The notes beneath the pieces are model-generated. The model saw nothing but the letters and a program-made list of their open reading frames with translations, had not been told where the DNA came from and did no database searches. From Eutreptiella sp. 'Long Island Sound 2002' (taxonomy: Eukaryota > Euglenozoa > Euglenophyceae > Eutreptiales > Eutreptiaceae): a stretch of 64,000 nucleotides of DNA. The first letter of the stretch is position 1; each line of letters opens with the position of its first letter. Shown piece by piece: positions 19,801-29,896 of this stretch. The position numbers and the translations under genes were made by a program. The stretch spans positions 65,394,591 to 65,458,590 of the forward strand of contig OZ038380.1 of NCBI GenBank assembly GCA_964036045.1. The letters are read 5' to 3'.

Positions 19801-20652
19801 CATGTGTCGTATTTGCCTGGAAAACACAACACGGTAGCGGATGCTCTGAGCCGATGGGCTTACCCCGCTTCAGAGGGGCTGCAAAGTACCAACATCCATG
19901 GTATGGAGCAGGACCGCCACGTCGTAATCGAGTGGGATCAAGAAGAAAAAAAGCTCATTCGACGTGAATGCATGCAATGCTCTGTTAAACAGCACGCATT
20001 ACCGTGTCATGATATCACGGCCTTCTCAGATCCGGCGCATGCCCATGAGATTATCACCAAATCACTGAAAGTCGTGGAGAAAGTCACCGATCCCTCCTCA
20101 GGGAGTGTGAAACGGTTCGAGTATACCCGACCTGTAAGTGGATTTCGGTTGATTCAGGGCATTAAGCGTCGAGATCCGGCCAAAACTCCACCCCTGCCGC
20201 AAGATTCCCTTATCATCCGTGACTGGACGAACGATTATCTGCATGATTCCATGTTTAAAGAGGTCTTTGAGAATCTCAAATCCAAAGATGCTCACAAGGA
20301 TGGAATTTTTGCTGAATATTCGTTGGATGGGGGGAAGCTGTGGATGGAGGGTAAATTGTGCGTACCAGACGCCCTGGCCCCTCGAGTGTTAAACTGGTGG
20401 CACAAATGGGAGTCCCCCCACGCACATGGCCGTAGATTATGGTCGATGATTAAACATAGGTTGTTCGGCTCAAGGCTATATACTCATTGTATGAAAGTAG
20501 CCGCCGGATGTGCCCAATGTGCTGTCTCGACGCCCCCCAGCGCGAAGAAGCACGGCCATCTGAGGCCACATCCTATTCCGGAGCGCCTCTTTAACAGAGT
20601 CACCAGTGATTTTTTCCATAATGGTGAACTCGACGACGAAGAGTGCCATTGA
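16897..20652 (+). CDS. pol: Pol polyprotein of element C: protease, NPPF module, RT, RNase H, integrase N-part
   Basis: 1251 codons counted from GTG 16897; the true N-terminus may be anywhere after TAG 16765. Order: protease-like CDNGSEVNLQS (D36, with Asn where Thr or Ser is usual); NPPF module (CDAFANRENKRFD, then INPPFHLIQQVI at N262 and LVVPLWDDKPWF); acidic linker; RT with WRMVVDFCNLN, LDLRHGFHQMPL, MPMGLKNAPSFFQRMM and intact YIDD (Y700-D703); RNase H with TDAS (D866), a REQETYA glutamate, LTDRRSL and GKHNTVADALSRWA; integrase zinc domain (HKWESPHAHG...CAQC) and first core aspartate D1238. TGA 20650-20652 then stops the frame, and the same frame continues with the rest of the integrase. 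The one stop suggests recent loss of function. Confidence 0.9.
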   Translation: MDEVGVQSKHRARQFVTKLWVSDCKGNFHLATCLCDNGSEVNLQSNSFLPDDCVFDSPHPVTLEGVFGHSLAGGQRGCYISTHLVAQDLWEDGNVEEVILKDDYFYRADIKYDLYLGHPWLRKNRVAPVGHRRCFLLESGPLERPEFRLLHAGFKSAEEFLKQKVTPKFGEDVTIAEVNGSADYSRELECLRRDSQPRRPSRWHSSSYRVVDKWGDTICEYFYEHHSFWPQCDAFANRENKRFDKHFRDAWTHKLDKKFWINPPFHLIQQVIHKIEQEKTQGILVVPLWDDKPWFQELQDICVDYIELPRKIKLYARDDTGPLPQRPWSSLALLVDGKLSDSDSVDSSTDSCVGSESEVERGTDDESIFSDFCPSDAEGDPTSNGSASSPSSPIRSTSKRIYGARTTKKFSSRCKFRVFYEKPRVEAFIDPFEELDHEENLWNVDTRPTYLQEAVDTDLFRDIRKKILPAKAEEIAKVFSTVIPGDQVDTELCSKKRDKIFEERKDTTLSGKLIKDPPVRGQFGEAFIELREGYKAKKQRPYENHGHNHEILRKIIERNLRECGWLEGCMTSEWCCAPFTVPKPPPADQNTIDGWRMVVDFCNLNAETKADSHPLPLIEEEIAKRARGCLFSVLDLRHGFHQMPLRKDSRPLTCMCTPCGPVQWTVMPMGLKNAPSFFQRMMEDVLFTAHPELRAFVSVYIDDIIIATEREGLTEAELVALHEKQLNQVLDILDANQLICGPKKGKLFLKSVEFCGSLLENGTRRPSPGKLVAIQKWKRPETITELRGFLGCCNFYHTFVPNYAKFAAPLTELLKVGRDAGKAGSKVRVKWTDECEEAFHHLKAALCEVATLHVPKFDRPFYIRTDASRYAIGAVLEQVDEATGDHYPLAFWSRKLAPRQMQWSPREQETYAIICALKKYQSWVGTNRVEILTDRRSLEYWATEHIDTIASPAGRRARWHEFLSLFDLHVSYLPGKHNTVADALSRWAYPASEGLQSTNIHGMEQDRHVVIEWDQEEKKLIRRECMQCSVKQHALPCHDITAFSDPAHAHEIITKSLKVVEKVTDPSSGSVKRFEYTRPVSGFRLIQGIKRRDPAKTPPLPQDSLIIRDWTNDYLHDSMFKEVFENLKSKDAHKDGIFAEYSLDGGKLWMEGKLCVPDALAPRVLNWWHKWESPHAHGRRLWSMIKHRLFGSRLYTHCMKVAAGCAQCAVSTPPSAKKHGHLRPHPIPERLFNRVTSDFFHNGELDDEECH

Positions 20653-21981
20653 ACCAACAAAAAGGTCAATGGAGTGCTCCTTATACAATGCCGTCATTCT
20701 GGCTACATTCAGGTGTTGCCTTGCAACGTCGAGTCAATGACTGGCAAAGCTGCCGCCAAATGGTGCGCGCAGACCTGGATGGGAGGTTGGGACGTCCCAT
20801 CCGAGGTGGTTACGGACTCAGGCAAAGAGTACACCTCCGAATGGTGGAAGGAATTATGCGCTCGCCTTGGAATCCACCACCTGAGATGTGAAATCCACTC
20901 ACATCGAGCGCTGCCTGGCGAACGAGCCGGCCGCTCTATTATAAATATGCTTCGTAAGGAGCTCGCCAGTGAGAAAGACTTCCATTGGCTTGAAGTTCTC
21001 TTCGCATTGCTTCGCCGTTACCACAACACGCCATTGTACCATGGCCTTTCTCCAAAAGAAATTGTCTTTGGACGAAAGAAGTGTTGGTGGAACATGCCGT
21101 TGAATAATCCTCGCCCTTGTAAAGATACTTCGTTGTTTTTGGACGAAATCCGACGAGCAGAAAAAACTGTCTCGAAATTAATCGATAAGCATCAAGCTGA
21201 CTGGCTTTGGGTCCAGAATCAAGGCCGAAAAAACCCCCACAATTTTGAAGTCGATGATCGAGTTTGGCTTCGAAAATCCGAAACCACCCTGGACGGAGAT
21301 GATAAGCTTCTTCCCTTGTGGGAGGGGCCATTCGCTGTTACAGCGCGTCTAGGTGAGAACAGGTGGAGGATTCGTGTGGATGTCAGCAGGGAAATTGACG
21401 TTTCGGGCGATCGCCTCAAGAGAGAGATCCCCTCTCCCAAGGATCGGGTTAAACCCCTTTTTTGGACTTCGAAAATTTTGTCCGATCGGGTCATCGAAGG
21501 GGGGAAGTACGAACTCAAGAGGATTTTAGAGGCAAGACGTGACGAAAAGGGCGAATGGGAATTTCTATGTGAGTGGAGGGGCTTTGATTCCAGTCACAAC
21601 AACTGGGAACCAGCCCATTCTTTTGTCCATGGGTACACCAAGGGGTTCATCGACTTCCTCAAGAAGCACCCCGAAATTGGCGTACTCCTGACAGACTGTC
21701 TGTCGAAACCCGACGTACAGGTGGGGAGCGACGGAAAAAGACCTGTGGTGAATCGAGATCCAGCCTTTTACGGCCCTCAGCAGCCACCTTCCAGGGCTGA
21801 TCCGTCGATCTCCCCTCCTGCGGTCAGGCCAGCCCAGGAGCCAAACGAGGACCAAGCTTCGAGTTCAGCCGCTGATTTACAGCGCCCAAGCCGTACGAGG
21901 GACCCACCAGACAGGTTGGTGGTCACATGTATTCGTGCTTGGCCGAATTGCTCGCCCCGTCGACCACTTATTCCAATGTGA
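20653..21981 (+). CDS. pol: Pol of element C, continued: integrase core and chromodomain
   Basis: Same frame as the upstream pol, directly after TGA 20650-20652. It opens with KKVNGVLLIQCRHSGYIQVL (integrase core strand), then VVTDSGKEYTSEWW (second catalytic Asp) and LPGERAGRSIINML (catalytic Glu). A C-terminal chromodomain lies at about 21505-21680: YELKRILEARRDEKG, FLCEWRGFDSSHNNWEP, and a hydrophobic tail. Chromodomains of this type direct integration towards methylated histone tails. The C-terminal 100 residues are Pro/Ser-rich. With the TGA in place this part would be made only by readthrough or internal start. Confidence 0.85.
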   Translation, partial: TNKKVNGVLLIQCRHSGYIQVLPCNVESMTGKAAAKWCAQTWMGGWDVPSEVVTDSGKEYTSEWWKELCARLGIHHLRCEIHSHRALPGERAGRSIINMLRKELASEKDFHWLEVLFALLRRYHNTPLYHGLSPKEIVFGRKKCWWNMPLNNPRPCKDTSLFLDEIRRAEKTVSKLIDKHQADWLWVQNQGRKNPHNFEVDDRVWLRKSETTLDGDDKLLPLWEGPFAVTARLGENRWRIRVDVSREIDVSGDRLKREIPSPKDRVKPLFWTSKILSDRVIEGGKYELKRILEARRDEKGEWEFLCEWRGFDSSHNNWEPAHSFVHGYTKGFIDFLKKHPEIGVLLTDCLSKPDVQVGSDGKRPVVNRDPAFYGPQQPPSRADPSISPPAVRPAQEPNEDQASSSAADLQRPSRTRDPPDRLVVTCIRAWPNCSPRRPLIPM

Positions 21982-23644
21982 GTGTTCTGACGACTTGAAA
22001 AAACCACATTCTGCTCAATCCACTGTTCATTCTTCCTGATTACGACATGATGTGGAGAACTGCGAATGTTTGATAATTTGACGTCAATCAACTTTTCTTT
22101 GGTCTCCGTTCGGCAGACAAGGCGTAGATACGCTGCCGAAAGCCACGGAGTGTGCTGCCGTGTCCAGAAAAAACCAAACTCAGGCTTAATTCAGGCAGAT
22201 CCGGGGTAATCTTGTCTCTGTTGGTGTGTGCATCTTTGGAATTTGGCTACTCGTGCAGATGGAAGCAAATGTACATAGTAAAAACGCTGGCCAGCGACAT
22301 TCACCCCTACAGGCACCCCCTGTAGTACTGGCGGCACTAGATGCGACGCCAGGAACTCAGATCTTACCTTCATTTGCCTTGATGCTGAAGCCAAAGTCCA
22401 GATTCAGATCCAGATTCCTTGAATTTACCTTGAATTCCTCAGGTTTGTTCATCATTCTGCCACTGTTGCGCAAAACCCCGACGTCAATTGTTCAGACAAC
22501 CTTCATATAGGAGCTCTAGGGACTTCCCACAGCAACCTCTGAGGTCCGTAAGCTTCGGTATATTTTTGGCACACGCCAATGTGAGCTCAATCCGACCTGA
22601 AACTGTCGAAACTGGTGAATCCAAGTGTCTTGTGGGACTCAATCGAAAGATGGGCCTTGTCCAAGTCAATTGACACCGCCGCCACTGTAAATAAAGGACT
22701 ATTCGGTGTCTCTCAGTTATATACTGTCAGTAAAGCGCCTTCAGCGAACCTTCGGTGCGTTACATGCCAAGGATCCAGGGCCATCATGTTCCATCATGAT
22801 GCATCATCACATGATCCACATTTTCATGGAATCTGTTGGATGCTCGCGAACCAACGTGCCGGAAAGCACAATTCAGCTGAATAAACGACAATATATATTA
22901 ACTCTAGTCTAAACGAAGGTGTTAGTAGTTTCAGTTCTAGACATTCCGCTTCATTTCACCTTCATCTTAGGGAAATTGCTCATTTTAGGACAGTTTAGGT
23001 TGATTTCCTTGTCATCTCCTCTCATTCCTCGAAGATCTGTTTACGGCTTTGCCTAACTTCGTTGACGCTGATGATTTTCTGTTCACTTAGGGCCTGCAGA
23101 CTACATTTGTATTTGTTTTCCCTCTCTGTGATTGTTTCATCTCCTTCATCTCTGCTCAAATTGATTCTCAATCTTGCTGAATCTTGTGATCATCCACCAA
23201 ATGCGCCAAATCTGAGGCACATGCTGCACTTTTCAGAACGAGAAAAGCGAGAGTAACACGATGTAGAGTACGTGGAGGACACCGTAGCGTGCCCGCGACA
23301 GCTAAACTGTGCCAGAGCGCCGAGATGTCACTCCATTTCTTGATTCGCCAACTCAATCCACCAATAATCTACCTCATTCTCAACCAGGGCATGGTTTGGT
23401 TCCGATTCTCGATAAGTTTACATGCTTTTGAGCCCTTAACCTAATGTTTTACTGCCCGGAGGACTGTTCTCACTCCTCATTCTGTCTCATTTCAGGTTCA
23501 TCCATCCTGATTCAGTGCCAATTCAGCCCAAATCAGGTCAGATCAAGCAGATTTCGCCCCATCGAGGCTACATTTCTATTTTTTTCTGGGACTTACCCGC
23601 ACTACGTTCTTCGTTGACGTAGAGACACACCCCAGTGTGTTTTT
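21982..23644 (+). other. 3' non-coding region of element C
   Basis: 1.66 kb between the pol stop and the purine tract. Short frames only, none convincing. Chromoviruses often have a short 3' leader; this one is long, but I see no extra gene in it. Confidence 0.6.
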
Positions 23645-23654
23645 GGAGGGGGAG
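23645..23654 (+). promoter_or_regulatory. Polypurine tract of element C
   Basis: GGAGGGGGAG directly before the TG of the 3' LTR; this is the expected plus-strand primer. Confidence 0.85.
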
Positions 23655-24186
23655 TGTAAGTGCGGCTAACCCCCATCTGCTCAGATTTTCGCAGATCTGC
23701 CCCAGATTGGCTACATTTTGGTCATTTTCTCTGCTTCGGCGGAATCGCCGCCCCGCAGCTCAGTCTCAGGATCAGACCTATATATTTCTGATGTGCCGGA
23801 TCTGACCCCGCGGTCCATTCATCGTAAATCCGCTGCGTTCTGATCATTTACCTGGAATCGCCAATTGCCGCTGACGCGCCCGGCGAGCCAAATGGGCCAA
23901 ATATTTTTCACAATCGGATTTTTATAAATCTTTTCAGATAGATATGGACACTCAGATGTACTTAGGAATATCCGCATCAATTTTCTTCATAGTCTGGGAT
24001 TTTTTGCCGGATAACAATCAGCATGGATCTTGCCTCCGTTGTCGCCGCTCTTGCCTCCGTTGGTGTCCGTGTATCCGGTTCTGCCCCCAACAGCAGCGTT
24101 CAGGTCGACTCCTCGCGTGCCTGCCCCCCTGGTCTTACCAGCCCTGAGCCCTCCGGCACCATCCACGACCTAGGGCAGCACTTTCA
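23655..24186 (+). repeat. 3' LTR of element C
   Basis: 532 bp, with about 11 substitutions and no length change against 13367-13898. It repeats the first 55 codons of gag (from 24023). It is followed by AGCAT. Confidence 0.92.
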
Positions 24187-26098
24187 AGCATCTTTTCAAC
24201 TTTCGTGTTCATGATGCTGCAAGAAAAAGGCTTTTCTGGGAGCCTGTGGTGAGTTAAAAAGTCATCAGAGCTGCTTTGAAAAGGTACCGGTGTCTAGTTT
24301 GCAGATATTTAATCATTGGATTTTATTGAAAATGAGATGACAGTGGAAAAGGTTGAATTCTTTGTGCTTTTTTGATGGTTTTTCAGCATGTGTTGCATGT
24401 TAGATTCATGTGTCTCCCCCCAACGTCTCTTTCTCTGAACCTATGATGAGTTGGGGCAACATCAAATATGTTTGGAAAGCTTGAGGACATGCCATACACA
24501 GTACAGATATTTCCTATCTGACATCTCAGCAGCATAGTACAGAAAAATGGTGCAGGAAGTGGGCACTTTCCAGAAAAAAAAGGTTTTTCGGTCATTGTTC
24601 TCCAAAGCCATTCGCGAATCTTTGGTTTTCTAACCTTGAATCATTGTATGATATTGCAGTTTGTGATTGTTTGCATCAGTTTTGATTCATTCAGACTAGG
24701 CTTAGCCTAGGTAGAGAGGTAGATACCTCAGAATTACTCAGACACACAGTAAATACGAAAAACATTTTGTTGTCTTTTTTTTGGGGCCACAAAACAAACA
24801 TGGCCACAAACATTAACAGACCGTTTGCATCCGCCACATTCACCGTCTAAGCCTTTTCCTTCGAATCCCCAGACTGAGTGGCTCAGTTCGGCTGGCTCGT
24901 GGTCATGGGGACAAGGAAGGCGTGGCGCTTGTTGCCACCAGGGAGTACGGAGGCGAATGATGGGTGTGAGACGAAGCCGGAAAGAAGAATCAATGCAGGA
25001 GCACCAAAGTGAAACATTAAAAGACCGCACTCGACCAAACCATTGGCATTCACCTCTCTTCGGGTCCTTGTGACCATTCTCAGATGAGAGAGGCTGGTGG
25101 TGGTACCTGGTCGCGGAAGAAGCTTGCAAAACCTACTTACTCTTACTTACTTGCTCTAGCTAGCTAGCTAGCTATTTAGCTGGGGTAGGAAATTCATCCA
25201 TTTTTTTGGTATTACCCTAATACTAACGGTTGCGTATGAAACTTAATGCCTCCGGTCCTCCCCCTGTAGGGCAGGGTGGTGAGGAGAAGTGCCGCAAGGG
25301 GCTAGTACTGTAATAGAGGTAACCATACCAGTAGGTGCAGGCCGGAACGTTAGCGTGCAATGCCATTTAACCGATTCTCATCTCTTTACCGTACCGCCCG
25401 ACATAGTTCAATATAGTTCTGAGCATGGTCCGTTCCCTCTCATGGATTGCCGGGACTGTGCATAGACTACATGACTTCTGGTCACGGTCCGCTGCTCATG
25501 CGTGTGCTGTCACCCTTTCCGGAAGCCTGAGTTTGTCAAGGTATTTCATTTGAGCACAATTGCATTTGAGCCAGGAAGTTATTTCTCCTCATTTCACTCT
25601 ACCCTGCATCTCATCAATCACTGCATGGCCGGCAAGGCAAGCGTTTGACTAGTGACGTATTCTACTCTCGATTCGGATTGCATTTCATTCATTTCGTTCA
25701 GAAAGGTCACTCATTCATTGCATTTCACTTTGCAAATCTTACATTTCATACTTATTGCATTACTTCCTTACTGCAAGGGCTTGCCCATACCGCTGAACAT
25801 GCAATATGGTCCGTAATTGATCTGCCCTACGTAGTTCTATGAGCACCTTTTACTCAATAGACCCCGAGTTTTGGATCATATCAATCGTATCCACTCAATC
25901 TTTGTTGATTAACTGCAAGTTGTGAGGATTGAATCGTTTTTTCCAACCCTCGCGATCATTGCCCCAGGTCATTTGGTCTAAAGAGCTAGTTTATCCCCAA
26001 GTTTTCTACCGAACCACTACGGGTACATTCCGCTTCGTTAACTTTCGCTAGATCGCCTGTTACAGCCTCAATTAACGGGTTTGAGAGTGCCCAATTGA

Positions 26099-26527
26099 GT
26101 GTGTCTACAGTATCACATTCTCTATCCCCCCGACCAGACCATCAGCATGACAGACTTACTTGGATTTTTCACGCATTCCCTCCCTCATCACACTACACAT
26201 ACAAGACACACACAAACACCTACCATGAGTCATTTTCTTATTCCATTTGTTCTCTTTGGACATCACACTCTGAGGAATTGCTGTAGTACCACACCCATCA
26301 ATTTCGTGCCGACGAACCAACTTCTGGGTCATCTCCTTCGTGTAGATGGTCAGTGTCCGGTTACAGGAGCCGGCAATGGTCTCACCCCGCCACATCTTTG
26401 TTGTGTAACACAACTGAACAGGTTTAAGCTTGGTCACTTAGCCTGTGACTTGGCTAATGCATTGCGCGATGTGTTAGTGAGGAGCCCTACGCCGGTAGCC
26501 ACCCAGACCAGCGGTGCACTACGGTAG
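26099..26527 (+). CDS. Unrecognised 142-codon frame in element B
   Basis: The N-terminal half is Thr/His-rich and looks like chance coding. The C-terminal half (FKLGHLACDLANALRDVLVR) is more protein-like. No family recognised and no support from a repeat copy in the window. Confidence 0.12.
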   Translation: MCLQYHILYPPDQTISMTDLLGFFTHSLPHHTTHTRHTQTPTMSHFLIPFVLFGHHTLRNCCSTTPINFVPTNQLLGHLLRVDGQCPVTGAGNGLTPPHLCCVTQLNRFKLGHLACDLANALRDVLVRSPTPVATQTSGALR

Positions 26528-27651
26528 GCTCATTGAAAAGCATTATCGAAAGGTATCGAAAGCCTACAGTAATGGGCTTCTACCCTCCCGCGGGTAGATA
26601 AGTACTTTCCCTGCAGTGGGATAGACCCCTTCTCTTGCGGTAGAGATAGATGGCGGAGTTAAGCTCCAGAGGGATACCCTGAATCCTGTAACTCCATTGA
26701 GCGGAATTCACTCGTCATGTAGGAAGACGGGCCCCCGCACGGATGGCTTTGTACAACCATCTGCTGGGCAAGGGGCTCGCCGTAATTGGTCTTCCGATAA
26801 GGTACACATCACACTTTAGCTACGATGGCATTTTTCGGAGATTTACTACTTCTACTTGTCTGAGACAACTTGACAATGATACATTTCGCGTATGAGGCAG
26901 TGGTGACCCTCCAGTTGTGTAGGATATCCGTTTGCTCGCACTAGAGCTGAACGGCGTTCCATGAAAGACCCGACCTTTCCACCTTTTTTCACTTATTACT
27001 TACCTACTTTGTTTACAACCAATCCCAGGGGACTAACCCACCCCTACCCGTGAACCCAACCCCTACATGCAGACATACAACTCATTGGCTTTGTCATCCT
27101 TAGCACCTTGTTACAACCCATAGATCTTCTTTCTCTGAATTTACATGATGAACACGCTTCTACATTTCCACTTCTTCATGCAATTTATTTGTTATGGTAC
27201 CTTAAGTCATTTGGGACATGTCTACACACATCAAAATGTCTTCTAACTTCATATCTCATTAGATTCCTGCAGACTATGTCCTTCTGAGGATCGTGGTACA
27301 TAATGCTGTATGTAACCCAATAGGATCGCGGTGCATATTGCTTTATGCTGCCGTGATGGAATATTGATTCTTTTTTACATGATTTCTAGGCATGTTAGGT
27401 AACTGACGTTTCTGTTTTAGAGATAGCCAGAAAGTATGAGTAAAAGGTTGGTAATGACAGACTATATCTTTCAACGTTTTTTTGGTTGAAGTATTAGTAT
27501 AAATCCCCATACCCCCAGACGGATCAATCCCCATGGCCGGGATAGGAAAGAGCAGATCCGGGGCACATGAGTTGACGCCCTCATTGTGACTGCCACCCCC
27601 CACCCTTTGAGATGCGCTCTGAGACTACCCGCTAAACTAATGAACAGTTAG

Positions 27652-28023
27652 TCATGGCTGATGCTGCCTCGCTTCCTCTGTCCATGTAATGCAGGCCAAG
27701 AAACCCATTGCATCAAACAGGTACCACAATGCATCCATTGCATTAGGTAGCCACATGTAACGCTTCCGTTGACTAAGGTGGTATATCCTCTCTTTGGATG
27801 ACGAAGACAAGCCTGTCAATAGACAGCTTGGGCAGAGCTTGAATTTCCAGTTTAACCCCACAGGTTGCATTTCATTCTCAATTGCGATTAATTTTCCGTA
27901 TAGCTCATTGTAATTTCTACCTCTACATCCAACTGTATTACCCTTACCCTCATCGTCTGCCTGAAGATTTAGGTTATCATTGTTCATACTTTGTATGCTA
28001 GCTTTTTGCTTAGTGTTCCTCAT
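27652..28023 (-). CDS. Unrecognised 123-codon frame in element B, minus strand
   Basis: Balanced composition with a possible helical part (NYNELYGKLIAIENEMQPVG), one Cys pair (LCPSC) and a hydrophobic segment (ALWYLFDAMGFLACITW). No family recognised. It opposes the orientation of element B, so if real it may be a captured exon. Confidence 0.15.
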   Translation of the reverse strand: MRNTKQKASIQSMNNDNLNLQADDEGKGNTVGCRGRNYNELYGKLIAIENEMQPVGLNWKFKLCPSCLLTGLSSSSKERIYHLSQRKRYMWLPNAMDALWYLFDAMGFLACITWTEEARQHQP

Positions 28024-28218
28024 GTTTCATTTGAGCCCTACCATACCCAAGACTTACCCTCTTAGGTGGAGATACATCTTTACCTCTAGGATGGGGGTAG
28101 TAAGACACTACATTAGACACTCAGAACATTCAATATGAGCGTGCCTTATGTCCATACCCGTCCCTATCTTAGATTTTCAGCACGTCATGAACATTCTTAG
28201 TGAATGTGCGTGAAGCAT

Positions 28219-28228
28219 AGGAAGGGGG
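28219..28228 (+). promoter_or_regulatory. Polypurine tract of element B
   Basis: AGGAAGGGGG immediately before the TG of the right LTR, the expected place for plus-strand priming. Confidence 0.8.
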
Positions 28229-28894
28229 TGTAATCGGTCAGGGCATTTGGGCCTCTCAGAAGCTTTCTGAGGGATCTCTACTAGACCTCTCAGAGCTTCA
28301 AGATCCTAGAACACTCCGATATTTGCTCATATAGCTTACTGCTAGAGTCTACTGCTCTTAGGTACACTGCAGATAGCAGAAATCTAGGATCCCATAGTGG
28401 CCATGCATGAAACATCACATTCCATATGCTTATAATGTGATTTCATCATGTTTTATAGCATTTTAGAGGGTTCTAATGTATTAGAAGCTATTTTGAAGCT
28501 ATTTAGAAGCTTCAGCAGGCCTGTCGCGATTGTTGGCGCCTGCTGTCGCCGACAGCAGATTACGTAATGTTGACAAGCCGTGTGATAAGATACACTACTC
28601 AGGAAGTTGCTAAAATATAGGTTTTATTGCCTTTCTAATCAGAATTTATTGTTATATCAATTTTCTTGTTATTTAGGCATGTTAACCCGTATTACTGGAC
28701 CAGCCAGGTGTTTCAGCCCAATGTCCGTTCACGACTTCGTCTTCTTGCTGTTGCCTACTTTGTGCTTGCCAAGGGAATCACTTGGAATGGAGAAATTCAT
28801 TTAAAACAATTTGATTTTGAAGTGCAAGACAAGGACAAAGAGAATTTATTGTGCACCCTAAGTAAGTTGGCAATACAGGTACAAGCACAATACA
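28229..28894 (+). repeat. 3' LTR of element B
   Basis: 666 bp, TGTAATCGG to ATACA. It matches 7767-8456, with the 8-bp hairpin at 28541-28557. It is followed by ATTCT and then by the family A sequence that continues from 7766. Confidence 0.85.
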
Positions 28895-28899
28895 ATTCT

Positions 28900-29867
28900 C
28901 AAGACTCTCAGCACTGGTCTCAAACCCCGTGTCATTGACGGGCACCAGTGGTATGAGAATAACCAGTACCTTCTCTACGAGGATCGTATAGTTGTGCCTG
29001 AGGCACGACCCGATGGGTGTCTACAGTGGTCCCATCTCAGCCCAGGTCAGACTGGCGCTAATCCCTCAGTGGACTTCTTTCGTGAGTGTTTCTAGTCTGG
29101 TCTAACTCTGACTGAACTGAGGTCTTGTATGCAGACCATTGTTGATGCTTGTGGCTGTCATGCCAGCAAGCGGAGCGATAGTACAGATAGGAAACTGATT
29201 TCCAGCCTACCCATACCCTATTGTACTAACTCTCTTCTCTACATGGATTTCATCCACGGCCTACCTTGCTTCCGTGGCTATGATAGTTGCCTAGTGGTCA
29301 CCTGTGGCCTGTCCCGCTTGACCCGTGTGTTTCCTTGCAATAAGAAAATCACAGGTGGGCAGACTATGAAAATGTTGGTCGAACAATGGCTCGAACCATA
29401 CTGGGCACCTCAACAAATGCACTGTGATGAGGATGTACGCATCTGCAGTGACACGGGATGGTACAAGCGAGTACTGAACGCCCTCAATGTTGAGGTAACC
29501 ACAGGTGTGCCCTATACCCACACGTCTAATCCGCTTTGCGAGAGACAAAACCGTGTGGTGGAACAGAACCTACGAATCCTGATGAAACAGGAGCGTACCA
29601 AAGATTGGGTACGCCTAGTGCTCTGGGCAGTGTTGACCATGAACTCTCAGAGGAGCTCTTCTAGGGGTTCACAAGCAGTCAATGGCTAACCAGGCTGCTA
29701 CTAACCTGAGACATATCCGTGAACAAGAACTGAGCCGACAAAATTGCCTACGGCCACCCGCCAGTTTCAAAGTTGGTGAGCTTGTTTTGGTTCACCATTC
29801 ACAACTACCCCATCGTATCATCAGGATAGATGCATCTAGATCCACGTCAGGTGCAGTCCACGTCTAG
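28900..29867 (+). pseudogene. pol: Integrase domain, family A copy 1
   Basis: Resumes the pol of copy 1 after element B. A zinc-domain remnant (WSHLSPGQTG, then VDACGCHASK with C-x-C in place of C-x2-C) precedes the core: LLYMDFIHGL (first Asp), a CDEDVRI stretch (second Asp) and NPLCERQNRVVEQNLRIL (Glu). A TAG near 29092 breaks the zinc domain. Compared with copy 2, about 95 bp are missing near 29663. The C-terminal basic part lies at 29682-29867 (FKVGELVLVHHSQLP). Integrase inserts the cDNA in the nucleus; this copy is dead. Confidence 0.75.
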
Positions 29868-29896
29868 ATGTCGAACTGCTTTGTTCTCTTCAACAG

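Larger units (their letters stand above)
13367..24186 (+). mobile_element. Element C: complete Ty3/Gypsy chromovirus, recent insertion
   Basis: 10.8-kb element with two 532-bp LTRs (TGTAAG...TTTCA), 5-bp target duplication AGCAT, an initiator-Met-type primer site at 13899, a purine tract before the 3' LTR, gag (13735-16593) and pol (from about 16768 to 21981). The LTRs differ at about 11 positions that I counted by eye, roughly 2%. Stops in the coding region (TGA 16591, TAG 16765, TGA 20650) are all in one frame. It lies inside element B and is the youngest layer of the nest. Confidence 0.92.
24192..28218. other. Right-hand interior of element B, no recognised gene
   Basis: 4.0 kb of mixed AT-rich sequence. 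It holds TAGC tandem copies at about 25157-25173 and a TTACTTAC run just before. Two minus-strand frames (near 24750-25080, and 27652-28023) and one plus-strand frame (26099-26527) have no recognisable family. I see no RT, integrase, tRNA or rRNA feature. Confidence 0.5.
7767..28894 (+). mobile_element. Element B: large non-autonomous LTR retrotransposon (LARD-like)
   Basis: Bounded by direct repeats of 690 and 666 bp that both start TGTAAT and end ACA, flanked by a 5-bp duplication (ATTCT), with a purine tract AGGAAGGGGG directly before the right repeat. These are the defining marks of an LTR retrotransposon in plus orientation. Excluding the nested element C the interior is about 8.9 kb, and I find no protease, RT, RNase H or integrase motif in it. 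It carries GCGACAGG and CAGCAC minisatellites and small unrecognised frames. I see no TGG-starting primer site after the 5' LTR (the sequence is GTCCAGTAATCTG). It must have moved with proteins supplied by another element. Confidence 0.8.
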
